Shown piece by piece: positions 25,513 through 33,976 of a DNA stretch of 60,873 nt (its first letter is position 1; each line of letters begins with the position of its first letter). The stretch covers positions 1 through 60,873 of the forward strand of contig NZ_CP038272.1 in assembly GCF_004571195.1 (NCBI RefSeq), in the 5' to 3' direction. The translations under genes and the position numbers were made by a program. A model generated the notes under the pieces. The model was not told the DNA's origin, made no database searches, and worked only from the letters and a program-made list of their open reading frames with translations. The stretch is from Legionella geestiana. Its GTDB lineage: Bacteria > Pseudomonadota > Gammaproteobacteria > Legionellales > Legionellaceae.

Positions 25513-28046
25513 GCGGCTTCTCCATAATGATTTAGACTAAGCCCCAGAGTGCGGAGCCACTCGTGCACCCAATCGCGCCCATGGCGTGCCTCAAGCGCCT
25601 GAATGATGGCGAGAGAGTCTTTGTCGGTGTGGCCAACGAAGGCAAGTGCCAGTGGTCCCAGTGCCAGGCTATACAGGCGCTGGCCTTTTTCGCTGACGTA
25701 GTAGTAATCGCGCTTTGGGACCGCCATAGCCAGTATGTCTATCTGCTTTTCATTAAGCCCCATGCGCACATAGCCTTCGGCGGTACTTTTATCGCGGGCG
25801 TTGACATTTGGCAGGAAAATTTTGGTGGCCGTTGATTCGACAATAACATCAAAAATGCCTGAGTTAATTGCGTGCGAAAGATGCTGAGTGGCCATTAAAA
25901 CCGTACAGTTTTTCTTGGCCATACTGTCAAGCCATGATTGAATTTTGCTGCAAAAAACAGGGTGTGCGAGCATCAGCCAGGCTTCATCAAGGATAATTAA
26001 CGTAGGTCTTCCATCAAGCGACTCTTCAATACGGCGAAAGAGATGCAGCAATACAGGCAAGGCAAATTTTTCGCCAAGATTCATTAGCGCTTCAATTTCA
26101 AACGTCATGAAATCAGACAAACCAAAACCGTCTTCAAGGGCATCGAGTAAATGTCCCATAAGCCCATCAACTGTATATTGTTTGAGCGCTTCCCGAATCG
26201 ACTCATCCTGCACGGTAATGGAAAAAGCAGACAGGGTTTTGTCACCATTTTTGTGCATGCTCATAATCGCGTTGCCAATTTCGTTACGCTGGGCTGGCGT
26301 TGTAAAGACATTATTAAGGGCAAGGACTGTGTCAATCCATTCCATAGCCCAGGCGCGATCATTTTGTGTGTCCAGAAACTGCAGAGGCGCAAAGGCCAGT
26401 TTTTCATTGGCGTTTGCGATGATGTAGTGATCGCCTCCAACTGCCTTGCAGGCTGGATACATCGAAAGACCCTTGTCAAAAGCATAAATCCGGGCGGAAG
26501 GATAGCGCCGCCATTGCAGGGCAATCAGCCCGAGATGCGTTGATTTACCGGCGCGAGTTGGACCAAACATAATGGTGTGGCCCAGGTCTCTCACGTGCAG
26601 GTTTAAACGAAAGGGCGAGTTGCCATGGGTGACGCAATGCATCAAAGGTGGCGAGAAAGGTGGCAGGTTTGGATTGGGCGCCTCATTCTGCCCGGTCCAG
26701 ACAGTACTGGTTGGCAGCAGATCAGCGAGATTCATGGTGTTTAACAGAGGTCGGCGCACGTTTTCAACCCCATGCCCCGGAAGCGTTCCCAAAAAAGCGT
26801 CCATGGTGTTAATGGTTTCGATTCGTGCCACAAACCCCAGAGCCAGGATGGCTTTTTCTATAAAACGGGCCGAAGACTCTACCAGAGCGCGGTCCTCATC
26901 CATTAGTACGATGACACTCGTATAATAGCCCTGTCCTACCATGCCACTGTTTGTTTCAGCGATGGCGGCAGCCGCATCCGCGACCATCGAGACCGCGTCT
27001 TCATCAACTACCCCGCTACTGGTATTAAATACCTGGTCAAAAAAGCCCCGGACTTTTTGTTTCCACTTCTTGCGATATTTTTCAAGGTGGGCAACCGCTT
27101 CAAAGTTATCCATGAAAATAAAGCGCGATGACCAGCGGTATTCTATAGTCAGCTCGCCAAGGGAGGTTAAAATGCCGGGATATGATTCCAATGGGAAGCC
27201 TTCGATGGCCACGCACTGAATAAATTTGCGCCCAATTTTTGGAGTGATCCCTGTAAAAAGCTCCTGCCCGCCAATCAGAGCATCAAGATACACAGGCGTT
27301 TCTGGAAGCATAACCGGGTGATTCAGGCCGGTGACACAAAACTGCAGCCAGCGTAAAAAGTTGTCGCAGGTTTTTTGTGAACCGTTTTCGTGAACCATTT
27401 TCATGGCTCCAAGACGTTCGAGTTTAACAGCCGCTGACAGGCGTGATTCTATAGACTGACATTCGCGCTTGAAGATATCAATTAACTGCCGGGTACGTGC
27501 CTTTTTTGATGGCTTGCTGGCATCATCATCAAACATCAGCTCCACGAATTTGCGCTCAGTCAGGAGTGGCGGAAACCAGGTAAGGGTCAGGACAAAAAAG
27601 CCTTCATACAGTGTGCCCATGTTTTCAAACAATCGGCGACGCTCCTCGTCTATGGCCCGAGATACAGGATCGCAAAAGTGTGAGCGGCTTTTGTCACTGT
27701 AACTGGGAGCCGCGCGCCTGACTGCGTCCACGTGAATCATCCAGCCACTGCCTAAATTGGACAGCGCCTGATTAATACGAAAGGACACCAGCTCAACCTG
27801 ACTCTCGGTGGAGCTTATGTGGTCATCCCCCTGATATAACCAGGCGGCCATAAACGAGCCGTTTTTCCCGACAATAACACCATCGTCAACAACGGCTGCG
27901 TAATTAAGCAAATCAGCCAGACCCGCGTCTTTTGCACGATGCTTTTTAAGATGACTATCGGCACCTATGGCTCGTACCCGGACAAACAGAATGACGAGCA
28001 GTATTATGCCAAAAGCTGCAATCATAACCGTCAGTGACTCAATCAT
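25509..28046 (-). CDS. trbE: TrbE/VirB4-like ATPase
   Basis: An 845-residue ATPase energising pilus assembly and transfer. An N-terminal hydrophobic segment (about 5-25) is followed by the CagE/TrbE domain. The nucleotide site shows Walker A GPTRAGKSTHLG and Walker B LIILDEAWLML. Four-base overlaps with trbD upstream and trbF downstream show tight coupling. Confidence 0.96.
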   Translation of the reverse strand: MIESLTVMIAAFGIILLVILFVRVRAIGADSHLKKHRAKDAGLADLLNYAAVVDDGVIVGKNGSFMAAWLYQGDDHISSTESQVELVSFRINQALSNLGSGWMIHVDAVRRAAPSYSDKSRSHFCDPVSRAIDEERRRLFENMGTLYEGFFVLTLTWFPPLLTERKFVELMFDDDASKPSKKARTRQLIDIFKRECQSIESRLSAAVKLERLGAMKMVHENGSQKTCDNFLRWLQFCVTGLNHPVMLPETPVYLDALIGGQELFTGITPKIGRKFIQCVAIEGFPLESYPGILTSLGELTIEYRWSSRFIFMDNFEAVAHLEKYRKKWKQKVRGFFDQVFNTSSGVVDEDAVSMVADAAAAIAETNSGMVGQGYYTSVIVLMDEDRALVESSARFIEKAILALGFVARIETINTMDAFLGTLPGHGVENVRRPLLNTMNLADLLPTSTVWTGQNEAPNPNLPPFSPPLMHCVTHGNSPFRLNLHVRDLGHTIMFGPTRAGKSTHLGLIALQWRRYPSARIYAFDKGLSMYPACKAVGGDHYIIANANEKLAFAPLQFLDTQNDRAWAMEWIDTVLALNNVFTTPAQRNEIGNAIMSMHKNGDKTLSAFSITVQDESIREALKQYTVDGLMGHLLDALEDGFGLSDFMTFEIEALMNLGEKFALPVLLHLFRRIEESLDGRPTLIILDEAWLMLAHPVFCSKIQSWLDSMAKKNCTVLMATQHLSHAINSGIFDVIVESTATKIFLPNVNARDKSTAEGYVRMGLNEKQIDILAMAVPKRDYYYVSEKGQRLYSLALGPLALAFVGHTDKDSLAIIQALEARHGRDWVHEWLRTLGLSLNHYGEAA

Positions 28047-28351
28047 TTGTATTGAGCTCCCTGAGATTTGGTATTGATGCGAAATGGCGTTGAGCGGGCC
28101 GGATAGTATGCGTTGTAACGACGCTGCCTCAAATAAACAGCGCGCATTTCTGGATCGGCTTTGGCCATGCGACGCAGCGCCCAGAGTGCTGAAAACCAGA
28201 GACCAACTCCTGCAAATATTGCTATCCAGTCCTGAGCTGCAAACACAAGGATTGCCGCAATCAGTCCGGAAAACATCACGAGCTCCCTGTCGCCACCCAT
28301 AAAGAGACTATGACGATTGCCGGCGCGCCTGATAGGAATTCGACGTGTCAT
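28043..28351 (-). CDS. trbD: TrbD/VirB3-like inner-membrane protein
   Basis: A 102-residue protein with two adjacent hydrophobic segments (LVMFSGLIAAILVFA and IAIFAGVGLWFSALWAL), the typical VirB3/TrbD hairpin. It is overlapped by four bases on both sides, by trbC and trbE. Confidence 0.92.
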   Translation of the reverse strand: MTRRIPIRRAGNRHSLFMGGDRELVMFSGLIAAILVFAAQDWIAIFAGVGLWFSALWALRRMAKADPEMRAVYLRQRRYNAYYPARSTPFRINTKSQGAQYK

Positions 28352-28719
28352 GATGCAGACTCTCCTGTTTGTATGTAGCTTGCCAGGGCGGATACTTCTG
28401 CTCCCTGGCCAGTAATAGCTTTCAGTGTGTTTTGAGCCGCCACCAGAAACGACATAACCAGAACGACAAAAATCAGGGTACGTAAAAACCCATTCATGTC
28501 GCCGCCAAAAATAAGCATCGCACCTGCGCCAACGAGTCCAATAATGGCCGCCGTAAAGGCAAAGGGACCGGTGATGGAGCTCCGAACCTTGTCAAGCCAG
28601 GTGTCAAAGGGCAAATTACCTCCGGCTTTAGCGGCAAGTGCCGGCTCGGTAAGCAGCATAAACAAGAGTGTCAGGCCTATGAGGCCCAGTATTTTTCGGT
28701 CCAGGTAAAAACGTGTCAT
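28348..28719 (-). CDS. trbC: TrbC/VirB2-like prepilin
   Basis: A 123-residue pilin precursor with a signal peptide ending near LLTEPALAAKAGG. Two hydrophobic helices (FAFTAAIIGLVGAGAMLI and LRTLIFVVLVMSFLVAA) and a short tail follow. The tail is the likely site of TraF processing and circularisation, known for RP4 TrbC. It lies 19 bases after trbB. Confidence 0.93.
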   Translation of the reverse strand: MTRFYLDRKILGLIGLTLLFMLLTEPALAAKAGGNLPFDTWLDKVRSSITGPFAFTAAIIGLVGAGAMLIFGGDMNGFLRTLIFVVLVMSFLVAAQNTLKAITGQGAEVSALASYIQTGESAS

Positions 28720-28738
28720 TTGTAATGTCTCCTTGTTG

Positions 28739-29728
28739 TTAAAGTTTCTGTGTTATGAACTCACCATCGTAAAACCCTGAAACCTCCAAAATTTCCTGCA
28801 CACGACGGCCTTCTGGTGTTCTTGCAATATGAACAACCAAATGGACGGCCTCACCAATGAGTGCGTCGATGTCAGAGGGAGCTGCGGGGTTGCGGGTAAT
28901 AAGGGATTTGAGGCGCGTGAGTCCTGCGAGCGTGTTATTGGCGTGCAGGGTTGCAGCACCTCCTTCATGCCCCGTGTTCCATGCATCAAGCAAATCGAGT
29001 GCTTCAGGTCCACGTACCTCGCCCACCAGAATTCTGTCAGGACGCATTCTGAGCGTTGTTTTGAGCAGCATCGTCATCGAGACGTCAAGCGTTGTGTGAT
29101 ACTGCACCGAGTTTTCTGCAGCGCACTGGATTTCGCCGGCGTCTTCAATGATGAAAATGCGCTCGGTGGGATCGAAAACTACCATTTCATTGATAATGGC
29201 GTTCACAAGCGTTGTCTTTCCTGAACCCGTGCCACCTATAACAAGGATATTGCGATGTGCTGCAATGGCGGCTTTGATGGTGTCGCATTGAGCCGTTGTC
29301 ATAATACCCGCATCGACGTACTGACTTAGCGTAAAGATGGATAAGGCTTTTTTACGAATGGCAAAGGTGGGCGCGGATACAACAGGGGGTAGCTGGCCCG
29401 CGAAACGCGAACCATCCAGCGGCAACTCGCCTTCCAGCGTTGGTTTAAAGCGGGTTATTTCTTTGCCGTGAAAACCTGCAATGGTTTTAATTACAGCCTC
29501 AGCACGCGATGCTGACATATTGCCAATATATTGCATTTTTTCGCCAAGCCGCTCCTGCCAAAGCTTGCCGTCTGCATTGAGCATAACCTCGACCGTTTTT
29601 GGATCGGCAAGGGCTGCCTCGATTACAAAGCCCAGGTCGCGGCGCAATTTTTCCTTTGCACGCGCCTTGACAGATGTGGACTCTTCTTCATGGGGACTCA
29701 TGCCTGCATCTGCATTATGTGCTTTCAT
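28739..29728 (-). CDS. trbB: TrbB/VirB11-like secretion ATPase
   Basis: A 329-residue hexameric ATPase with Walker A IGGTGSGKTTLVNA, the Asp box IFIIEDAGEIQ, and the His box (WNTGHEGGAATLHAN). It is the first gene of the trb operon. A good AAGGA ribosome-binding site precedes the ATG, overlapping the end of the decayed reading frame upstream. Confidence 0.96.
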   Translation of the reverse strand: MKAHNADAGMSPHEEESTSVKARAKEKLRRDLGFVIEAALADPKTVEVMLNADGKLWQERLGEKMQYIGNMSASRAEAVIKTIAGFHGKEITRFKPTLEGELPLDGSRFAGQLPPVVSAPTFAIRKKALSIFTLSQYVDAGIMTTAQCDTIKAAIAAHRNILVIGGTGSGKTTLVNAIINEMVVFDPTERIFIIEDAGEIQCAAENSVQYHTTLDVSMTMLLKTTLRMRPDRILVGEVRGPEALDLLDAWNTGHEGGAATLHANNTLAGLTRLKSLITRNPAAPSDIDALIGEAVHLVVHIARTPEGRRVQEILEVSGFYDGEFITQKL

Positions 29729-29837
29729 GCTTAATCCTTGTTTTTCTGAGTTTTGTTTTTTTCAAAAATCTCTAATCGATGAACTGGTATTGATTTCGGC
29801 GCGGATATTCCAACATCGGCTTTACCGTCTATGTTTT
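29729..29837 (-). other. Untranslated or decayed stretch between traT remnant and trbB
   Basis: A minus-strand frame without a start codon (ITILKNIDGKADVG...) runs through here and stops at 29731, shifted relative to the traT remnant. It may be the 3' end of a broken gene, but the tail does not look like TraT. Confidence 0.35.
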
Positions 29838-29987
29838 TTAGAATAGTGATACTGGCTCGAGAAAAATGGACTGGCTCATGCGTACGCCGCTCTCAAGCTT
29901 TCCGAGTGTGATAACGGCCTGTGTTGCAGCACATGCTGTTAAAAGTGCCGCCATGGCCGCGGCTGCAGGTGTTCTTGCTCCTTTCAT
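29838..29987 (-). pseudogene. traT-like 5' remnant (49 codons)
   Basis: The start overlaps the csrA stop (TGATG). The product has a lipoprotein-like N-terminus with TACAATQAV, then LGKLESGVRMSQSIFLEPV. That matches the start of TraT surface-exclusion/complement-resistance lipoproteins, where a MSETIWLEP-type motif follows the lipobox. The frame then stops, about 190 residues short of a full TraT. It is either a truncated pseudogene or, less likely, a small lipoprotein. Confidence 0.55.
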
Positions 29988-30232
29988 CAGGCGGCTCCCA
30001 CCATGCGGCATGCGTCAATTTTTGGCATGGCGCGGCGGTATGTCACTGAAACAGGGGCTTTAGGCTCTGCATTTTGCTTGATGCGCATGTAGATCTCTTC
30101 GCGATGAACGGCAACCTCTTCTGGCGCATCAATGCCCAATCGAATCTGGTTACCCTTAACTCCAAGAACAGTGAGATAAATATCATCACCAATCATAATG
30201 GTTTGACCCGTTTTTCTTGAAAGTACCAGCAT
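29987..30232 (-). CDS. csrA: CsrA-family RNA-binding regulator (plasmid-borne)
   Basis: 81 residues. [24 protein letters not shown]-like [16 protein letters not shown] and [10 protein letters not shown] match chromosomal CsrA throughout the core, including the arginine of HREEI that contacts GGA in RNA. The C-terminal extension is longer than usual. CsrA paralogues (lvrC/csrT type) at the head of conjugation operons are a known trait of Legionella mobile elements, where they repress transfer or alter host life-cycle traits. It is translationally coupled to the divergent paralogue upstream (TAATG). Confidence 0.93.
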   Translation of the reverse strand: MLVLSRKTGQTIMIGDDIYLTVLGVKGNQIRLGIDAPEEVAVHREEIYMRIKQNAEPKAPVSVTYRRAMPKIDACRMVGAA

Positions 30233-30414
30233 TATCCTCTCCCTTTTTCATTGCATGAGAACACATAATCCTTTGGGTTAAAGTCACGAATAACCACCGG
30301 ATTTTCCGAATGAATACCAAGCCGTACGATATTCCAGTGGACGCCAAGTATCGCAATTACAAGATTCGGCTCAATAACCAATTTTTCTGACAGTCTTCGC
30401 GTTACAACCTGCAT
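30232..30414 (-). CDS. Divergent CsrA-like protein
   Basis: 60 residues from the ATG at 30414; a GTG at 30426 is also possible. The CsrA fold is visible in [30 protein letters not shown] and the NPVVIRDF segment. The VHREEI motif of CsrA is replaced by VVIRDF, so RNA binding may be changed. It overlaps the next csrA by one base. A heterodimer or antagonist role is possible but is inference only. Confidence 0.75.
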   Translation of the reverse strand: MQVVTRRLSEKLVIEPNLVIAILGVHWNIVRLGIHSENPVVIRDFNPKDYVFSCNEKGRG

Positions 30415-30474
30415 GGTGAACACCACTTTTACGTCTTGAATACACGTATGTTCTCATGGTGATTTTGTGATTGT

Positions 30475-30494
30475 AATAGCCGTTTTTGGCTATT
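30475..30494 (+). terminator. Terminator-like hairpin upstream of the nuclease gene
   Basis: AATAGCC and GGCTATT (7-bp arms, 6-base loop) are followed by GTTTTTTG on the plus strand. It lies between the divergent csrA pair and nuclease genes. It could be a terminator or a leader attenuator. Confidence 0.5.
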
Positions 30495-30570
30495 GTTTTT
30501 TGATATTTTTTGTGATAGCTGATTCGCCCGGGAAATAAATGCGTTACAGTGAATAACACATCGTGATTAC

Positions 30571-30593
30571 AAGGATGCAATCATGGTTTTCTG
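30571..30593 (+). other. Original start and ribosome-binding site of the interrupted nuclease gene
   Basis: AAGGA followed by ATG GTT TTC TG (30583-30593) abuts the IS. After the IS the second copy of GGTTTTCTG continues as TGT CAA AGA. Removing the IS and one repeat therefore restores an in-frame start MVFCQRF at the head of the nuclease gene. Confidence 0.85.
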
Positions 30594-31782
30594 CTTTGTA
30601 CGGGACAAAAAACTTGAAGTAGCTCATTGATTAATAGACAATCCCTGCGTTTCTGTTCAAGGAAAAGGCATGGAGTCATGGAAATCAACGAGCTGAGCGG
30701 TATATTAAACGGATATTTTAGTTGGAACAAGGCAAGAATGACCTGTTTCGCCTGTATGCTGGTATCATTGTTCAAAGTAAGAACGGTCAATTTAAGCGAA
30801 CTGGCCTGTGGCTTTGAAAGCGAGGCAACAATAGAATCGCGCTACAAGCGTATCAAGCGATTTTTCAGGGAATTCACAATATGCTTCACCGCTCTGGCCG
30901 GATGGGTGATGACTTTTTTTGATTTTGACCAGACGCCGTTGTATCTCAGCATAGACAGAACAAATTGGCAGTGGGGCAAGCAGGATATCAATATATTAAT
31001 GCTGTCTATTGCCTACAAAGGGATAGCCATCCCTCTCATGTGGGATTTGCTGCCCAAGCGCGGGAACAGTAATACCACAGAGCGTATAGCCTTACTTAAG
31101 CGTTTTATAGAGCAGTTTGGCAAAGAAAGAGTTGCCTGTCTGCTGGCTGACCGAGAGTTTGTTGGAAACGAATGGTTCTCATGGTTGCGTAGTGAAGGGA
31201 TCTCATTTTGCATTCGAATCAAAAGCAACACTCAAACCAGCAACAGCTTGGGGCTTGACGTTAATGTGGATGCTCTTTTCTACGATCTGAAGCCTGGTGA
31301 ACAACGAAAACTGAGGGGTGAGCGCAGGCTTTGGAAGCAAAAAGTCTGGTTGAGCGCGCTCCGGCTTACAGATGGTGAATTACTTATTGTTGCAACAGAT
31401 AAAGAAGTTGATTCACCTATCGAATTGTATGGCCGGCGCTGGGAAATAGAAACCCTGTTTTCCTGCCTGAAATCGCGCGGCTTTAACTTTGAGGACACGC
31501 ATATTACAAAGCCGGAGCGTATTTCGAAGCTGATAGCACTTTTAAGCATCGGCTTTTGTTGGGCTTATAAAGTAGGTGAATGGCGCAACGAGCAAAAAGC
31601 GATCAAAATGAAAAAACATGGTAGAAAAGAGGTCAGTATTTTTCGTTATGGTCTTGATTTTCTACGTGATGCGGCTCTCAATGCAAAGCAGAATATCTTG
31701 AGTTTAATTGGTCAGGTGATGGCCTTCTTGAGCATCGAGGCACCGACCGAGGCGTTGATATGATTTTTTGTCCCGTACAGAG
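30594..31782 (+). mobile_element. IS4-family insertion sequence, copy C
   Basis: 1189 bp flanked by the 9-bp duplication GGTTTTCTG (30585-30593 and 31783-31791). Its transposase protein is identical to copy B. The intact duplication marks a single, clean insertion event. Confidence 0.96.
30678..31763 (+). CDS. IS4-family DDE transposase, copy C
   Basis: 361 residues from the ATG at 30678, identical to the copy B transposase. The catalytic motifs are as in copy B. Its TGA stop overlaps the ATG at 31760 that opens the downstream nuclease frame, so ribosomes finishing the transposase could re-initiate on the nuclease. Confidence 0.95.
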   Translation: MEINELSGILNGYFSWNKARMTCFACMLVSLFKVRTVNLSELACGFESEATIESRYKRIKRFFREFTICFTALAGWVMTFFDFDQTPLYLSIDRTNWQWGKQDINILMLSIAYKGIAIPLMWDLLPKRGNSNTTERIALLKRFIEQFGKERVACLLADREFVGNEWFSWLRSEGISFCIRIKSNTQTSNSLGLDVNVDALFYDLKPGEQRKLRGERRLWKQKVWLSALRLTDGELLIVATDKEVDSPIELYGRRWEIETLFSCLKSRGFNFEDTHITKPERISKLIALLSIGFCWAYKVGEWRNEQKAIKMKKHGRKEVSIFRYGLDFLRDAALNAKQNILSLIGQVMAFLSIEAPTEALI

Positions 31783-32587
31783 GGTTTTCTGTCAAAGATT
31801 TGCTGTTGCATTGCTGTTGATTCCGGTCATCGTCTTTGGAAAAACGGCAAACACCTGCACGCTGAAGGAAGCGCCCTGCTTTCATCAGTGCTGCCCGCAG
31901 GGTGCTGCCGCATCGAATGATGTCGTCAACAATGTTTTGTATGTCGTCAGTTCGAATCGGGAAACCAAGTTTGCGGACTGGGTTGCCTATACCGTATCAG
32001 CAGACAACCTTGATGGCTCGGGCACCAAAAGAAACTGGAAGAAAGACCCCTCCATCCCTGATGGTTACACTCTGAAGCCCGCTGATTATCATCATGCCAG
32101 TCACAATGATTATGACCGCGGACATCTCGCGCCACTCGCGCACTTTAGTAACCATGAGGCATGGGAGAAAACCAACTACCTCTCGAATGTCACTCCGCAA
32201 ATTGCTTCACTTAACCGTGGACTGTGGCTGGATTTGGAGAATACCGAGCGAAAACTGGTTAAATACTACCGGTACCCTCTGGTGCATGTGGTGACTGGTA
32301 CCTGGTACGATAAAGACACAATGCCTTCTCTGCCGTCTTGTAAACTTGCACACCGGGTGCCGAATGGATACTGGAAAGTGATTGTAGTTGAAGATGGCAA
32401 TGGAAAAATTGGAGTGGCCGCTTTTCAGATAAAGCAGCACGAATTGTCACAAAGTTTTTGTGATACCAGAATTACCTTAAGCGCCCTTAACAAGCGCACG
32501 AAACTCTCTGTTCTTCCTGATACACCACCCAGCAAAATCGACCGCAGCATGTCCTCGCGTCTTCTGGCGGACATGGATTGCACATGA
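31760..32587 (+). CDS. Secreted DNA/RNA non-specific endonuclease (DRGH type)
   Basis: 275 residues as now read; the pre-insertion form would be 268. A signal sequence (RFAVALLLIPVIVFG) precedes a domain of the EndA/NUC1 family. The motif YDRGHLAPLAHF has the catalytic His at 122, and YLSNVTPQIASLNRGLW carries the metal-binding Asn. The enzyme should act in the periplasm or outside the cell. The first eight residues now come from the IS end, and the start overlaps the transposase stop. Expression therefore depends on the IS or on read-through. Confidence 0.9.
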   Translation: MIFCPVQRVFCQRFAVALLLIPVIVFGKTANTCTLKEAPCFHQCCPQGAAASNDVVNNVLYVVSSNRETKFADWVAYTVSADNLDGSGTKRNWKKDPSIPDGYTLKPADYHHASHNDYDRGHLAPLAHFSNHEAWEKTNYLSNVTPQIASLNRGLWLDLENTERKLVKYYRYPLVHVVTGTWYDKDTMPSLPSCKLAHRVPNGYWKVIVVEDGNGKIGVAAFQIKQHELSQSFCDTRITLSALNKRTKLSVLPDTPPSKIDRSMSSRLLADMDCT

Positions 32588-32608
32588 TGTGAACCTGCTC
32601 ACAAAGTC

Positions 32609-32920
32609 TCAGGCAGCTATCCTGTCATTTACCACCAAAGCAATAGAAGCATGAGTGCAAGCCAGCATGTTTACAAGCATGTCAATAGTAAAACGCTCTA
32701 TTTTGCCGCGCTTCAGGTCGCTTATACGGGGCTGTGTTACGCGCATCAATTGCGCCGCGGCTTTCTGTGTTAACCTTCTGTCATCAATGTATTTTTCAAT
32801 CGCGCGCATCAATGCCGCACGAATCTTCAGATTCTCAGCTTCCGCTTCTGTAAAGCCAAGGTCATCGAAAACACTGCCAGTTGTAACATGATTTTCCATC
32901 ATAGCCTCCTGAATACTCAT
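32609..32920 (-). CDS. HigA-like XRE antitoxin
   Basis: A 103-residue protein with a helix-turn-helix: LTQKAAAQLMRVTQPRISDL followed by KRGKIERFTIDMLV. This is the pattern of antitoxins that pair with RelE/HigB-type toxins. Its start overlaps the toxin stop by four bases (ATGA). It probably autorepresses the pair. Confidence 0.88.
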   Translation of the reverse strand: MSIQEAMMENHVTTGSVFDDLGFTEAEAENLKIRAALMRAIEKYIDDRRLTQKAAAQLMRVTQPRISDLKRGKIERFTIDMLVNMLACTHASIALVVNDRIAA

Positions 32921-33228
32921 TTAATCTGCGAAAATCGCTTCTTCGCCAGCTCAAGATCTCGAATGCTCGTCTTCTGCGTCTTTTTCACGAAAGAATGCAG
33001 AACATACACACCCTCATCTCTCTGCGCCAGATAGATAACCCGATATTCATTCGCGCAGTGAATGCGTATTTCCTTAACCCCCATCCCAATAGAGGGCATC
33101 GGTTTCCAATCGGTTGGCTCTTCTCCTCGTTGAACCTTATCAAGGTTATAGCCGGCTATCTTCCTCGCATCTTCAGGAAAGGCCAGCAGATCTCCATGAC
33201 TGTTACCAAGCCAGATTATCTTTTTCAT
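32917..33228 (-). CDS. HigB/RelE-superfamily toxin (Gp49-like)
   Basis: A 103-residue basic protein with KEIRIHCANEYRVIYLAQ and VYVLHSFVKKTQKTS. The latter is the conserved core of phage-derived Gp49-like/HigB mRNA interferases. Order is toxin first, antitoxin second, as in higBA. It is likely a plasmid-stabilising module. The minus-strand promoter lies in the 63 bp before it. Confidence 0.88.
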   Translation of the reverse strand: MKKIIWLGNSHGDLLAFPEDARKIAGYNLDKVQRGEEPTDWKPMPSIGMGVKEIRIHCANEYRVIYLAQRDEGVYVLHSFVKKTQKTSIRDLELAKKRFSQIK

Positions 33229-33291
33229 TGCATGATTATATAAAATTTTGTATAAAAAGTAAAGGTCGCCCGACTAGTACTACACAAACAG

Positions 33292-33948
33292 TCATTGGGA
33301 GAAGATGCTTCCAGTATTTCGAGTATCGACTGTCTCTTTTTTTACGCGTATGCCAACACCACCAAAAATCCCACGATGCAAGCACTCAATGAAGATAACT
33401 GAGCAAGGTTTTCTATCGAATTTTTCGCGGATGTTTTTCAAGTGGTTTTCAACCGTGCTTGGACTAATGGAAAGCAATTTTGCCGTTTCCTTGGCGGACT
33501 TGCCATGACCCGCGTGCCACAGGCAGTCACGTGCGCGCCCGGTCACCAAAATTTCCTTCTCATAGCCACCACGAATCACCGCATCCCGCAATTGCTTGTC
33601 AGCCATAACAAACAAATAACGGTACTCCTCAAATGCCTCGACAATTAACGGCGCAAGGTTATCCATAAGCTCGATGCACAGCGTTTCGAACTCCCTAACT
33701 AGGGATATGGTGACTGCGGAGAAGGTAAAGCGGCACTCCGGATGGAAGCGCTCAAGACAAACTCCCTCGTGCTGCAAGTCTTCTTCCAAAACACCATGCC
33801 CCACCGCTGCCAGTGTTGCACAAAACGCCCCGTCACTTGTGAAAACCAAATCTCGCCCATCGGCAAATGACAGGTGCAGTACAAAACGCTCAACACCAAA
33901 ACGGCGCATCGGCGCAAATGCTGTCAGAATCTTTTCTTTTGAAACCAT
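33292..33948 (-). CDS. LuxR-type transcription regulator
   Basis: 218 residues. The C-terminal part holds a LuxR-family helix-turn-helix: AGHGKSAKETAKLLSISPST then VENHLKNIREKF (about 147-180). The N-terminal 140 residues do not clearly match an autoinducer-binding or receiver domain. It is last in a minus-strand run after the replication-like genes, 28 bases beyond the 65-residue gene. It may report a cellular state to plasmid copy or transfer control. Confidence 0.85.
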   Translation of the reverse strand: MVSKEKILTAFAPMRRFGVERFVLHLSFADGRDLVFTSDGAFCATLAAVGHGVLEEDLQHEGVCLERFHPECRFTFSAVTISLVREFETLCIELMDNLAPLIVEAFEEYRYLFVMADKQLRDAVIRGGYEKEILVTGRARDCLWHAGHGKSAKETAKLLSISPSTVENHLKNIREKFDRKPCSVIFIECLHRGIFGGVGIRVKKETVDTRNTGSIFSQ

Positions 33949-33976
33949 AATCCCTCTTCCCTCTCGTGGTTATCAC

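Noticed and set aside
29866-30063. 65-codon plus-strand frame across the csrA/traT remnant
   Set aside because: It opposes a well-coupled minus-strand operon and has no ribosome site.
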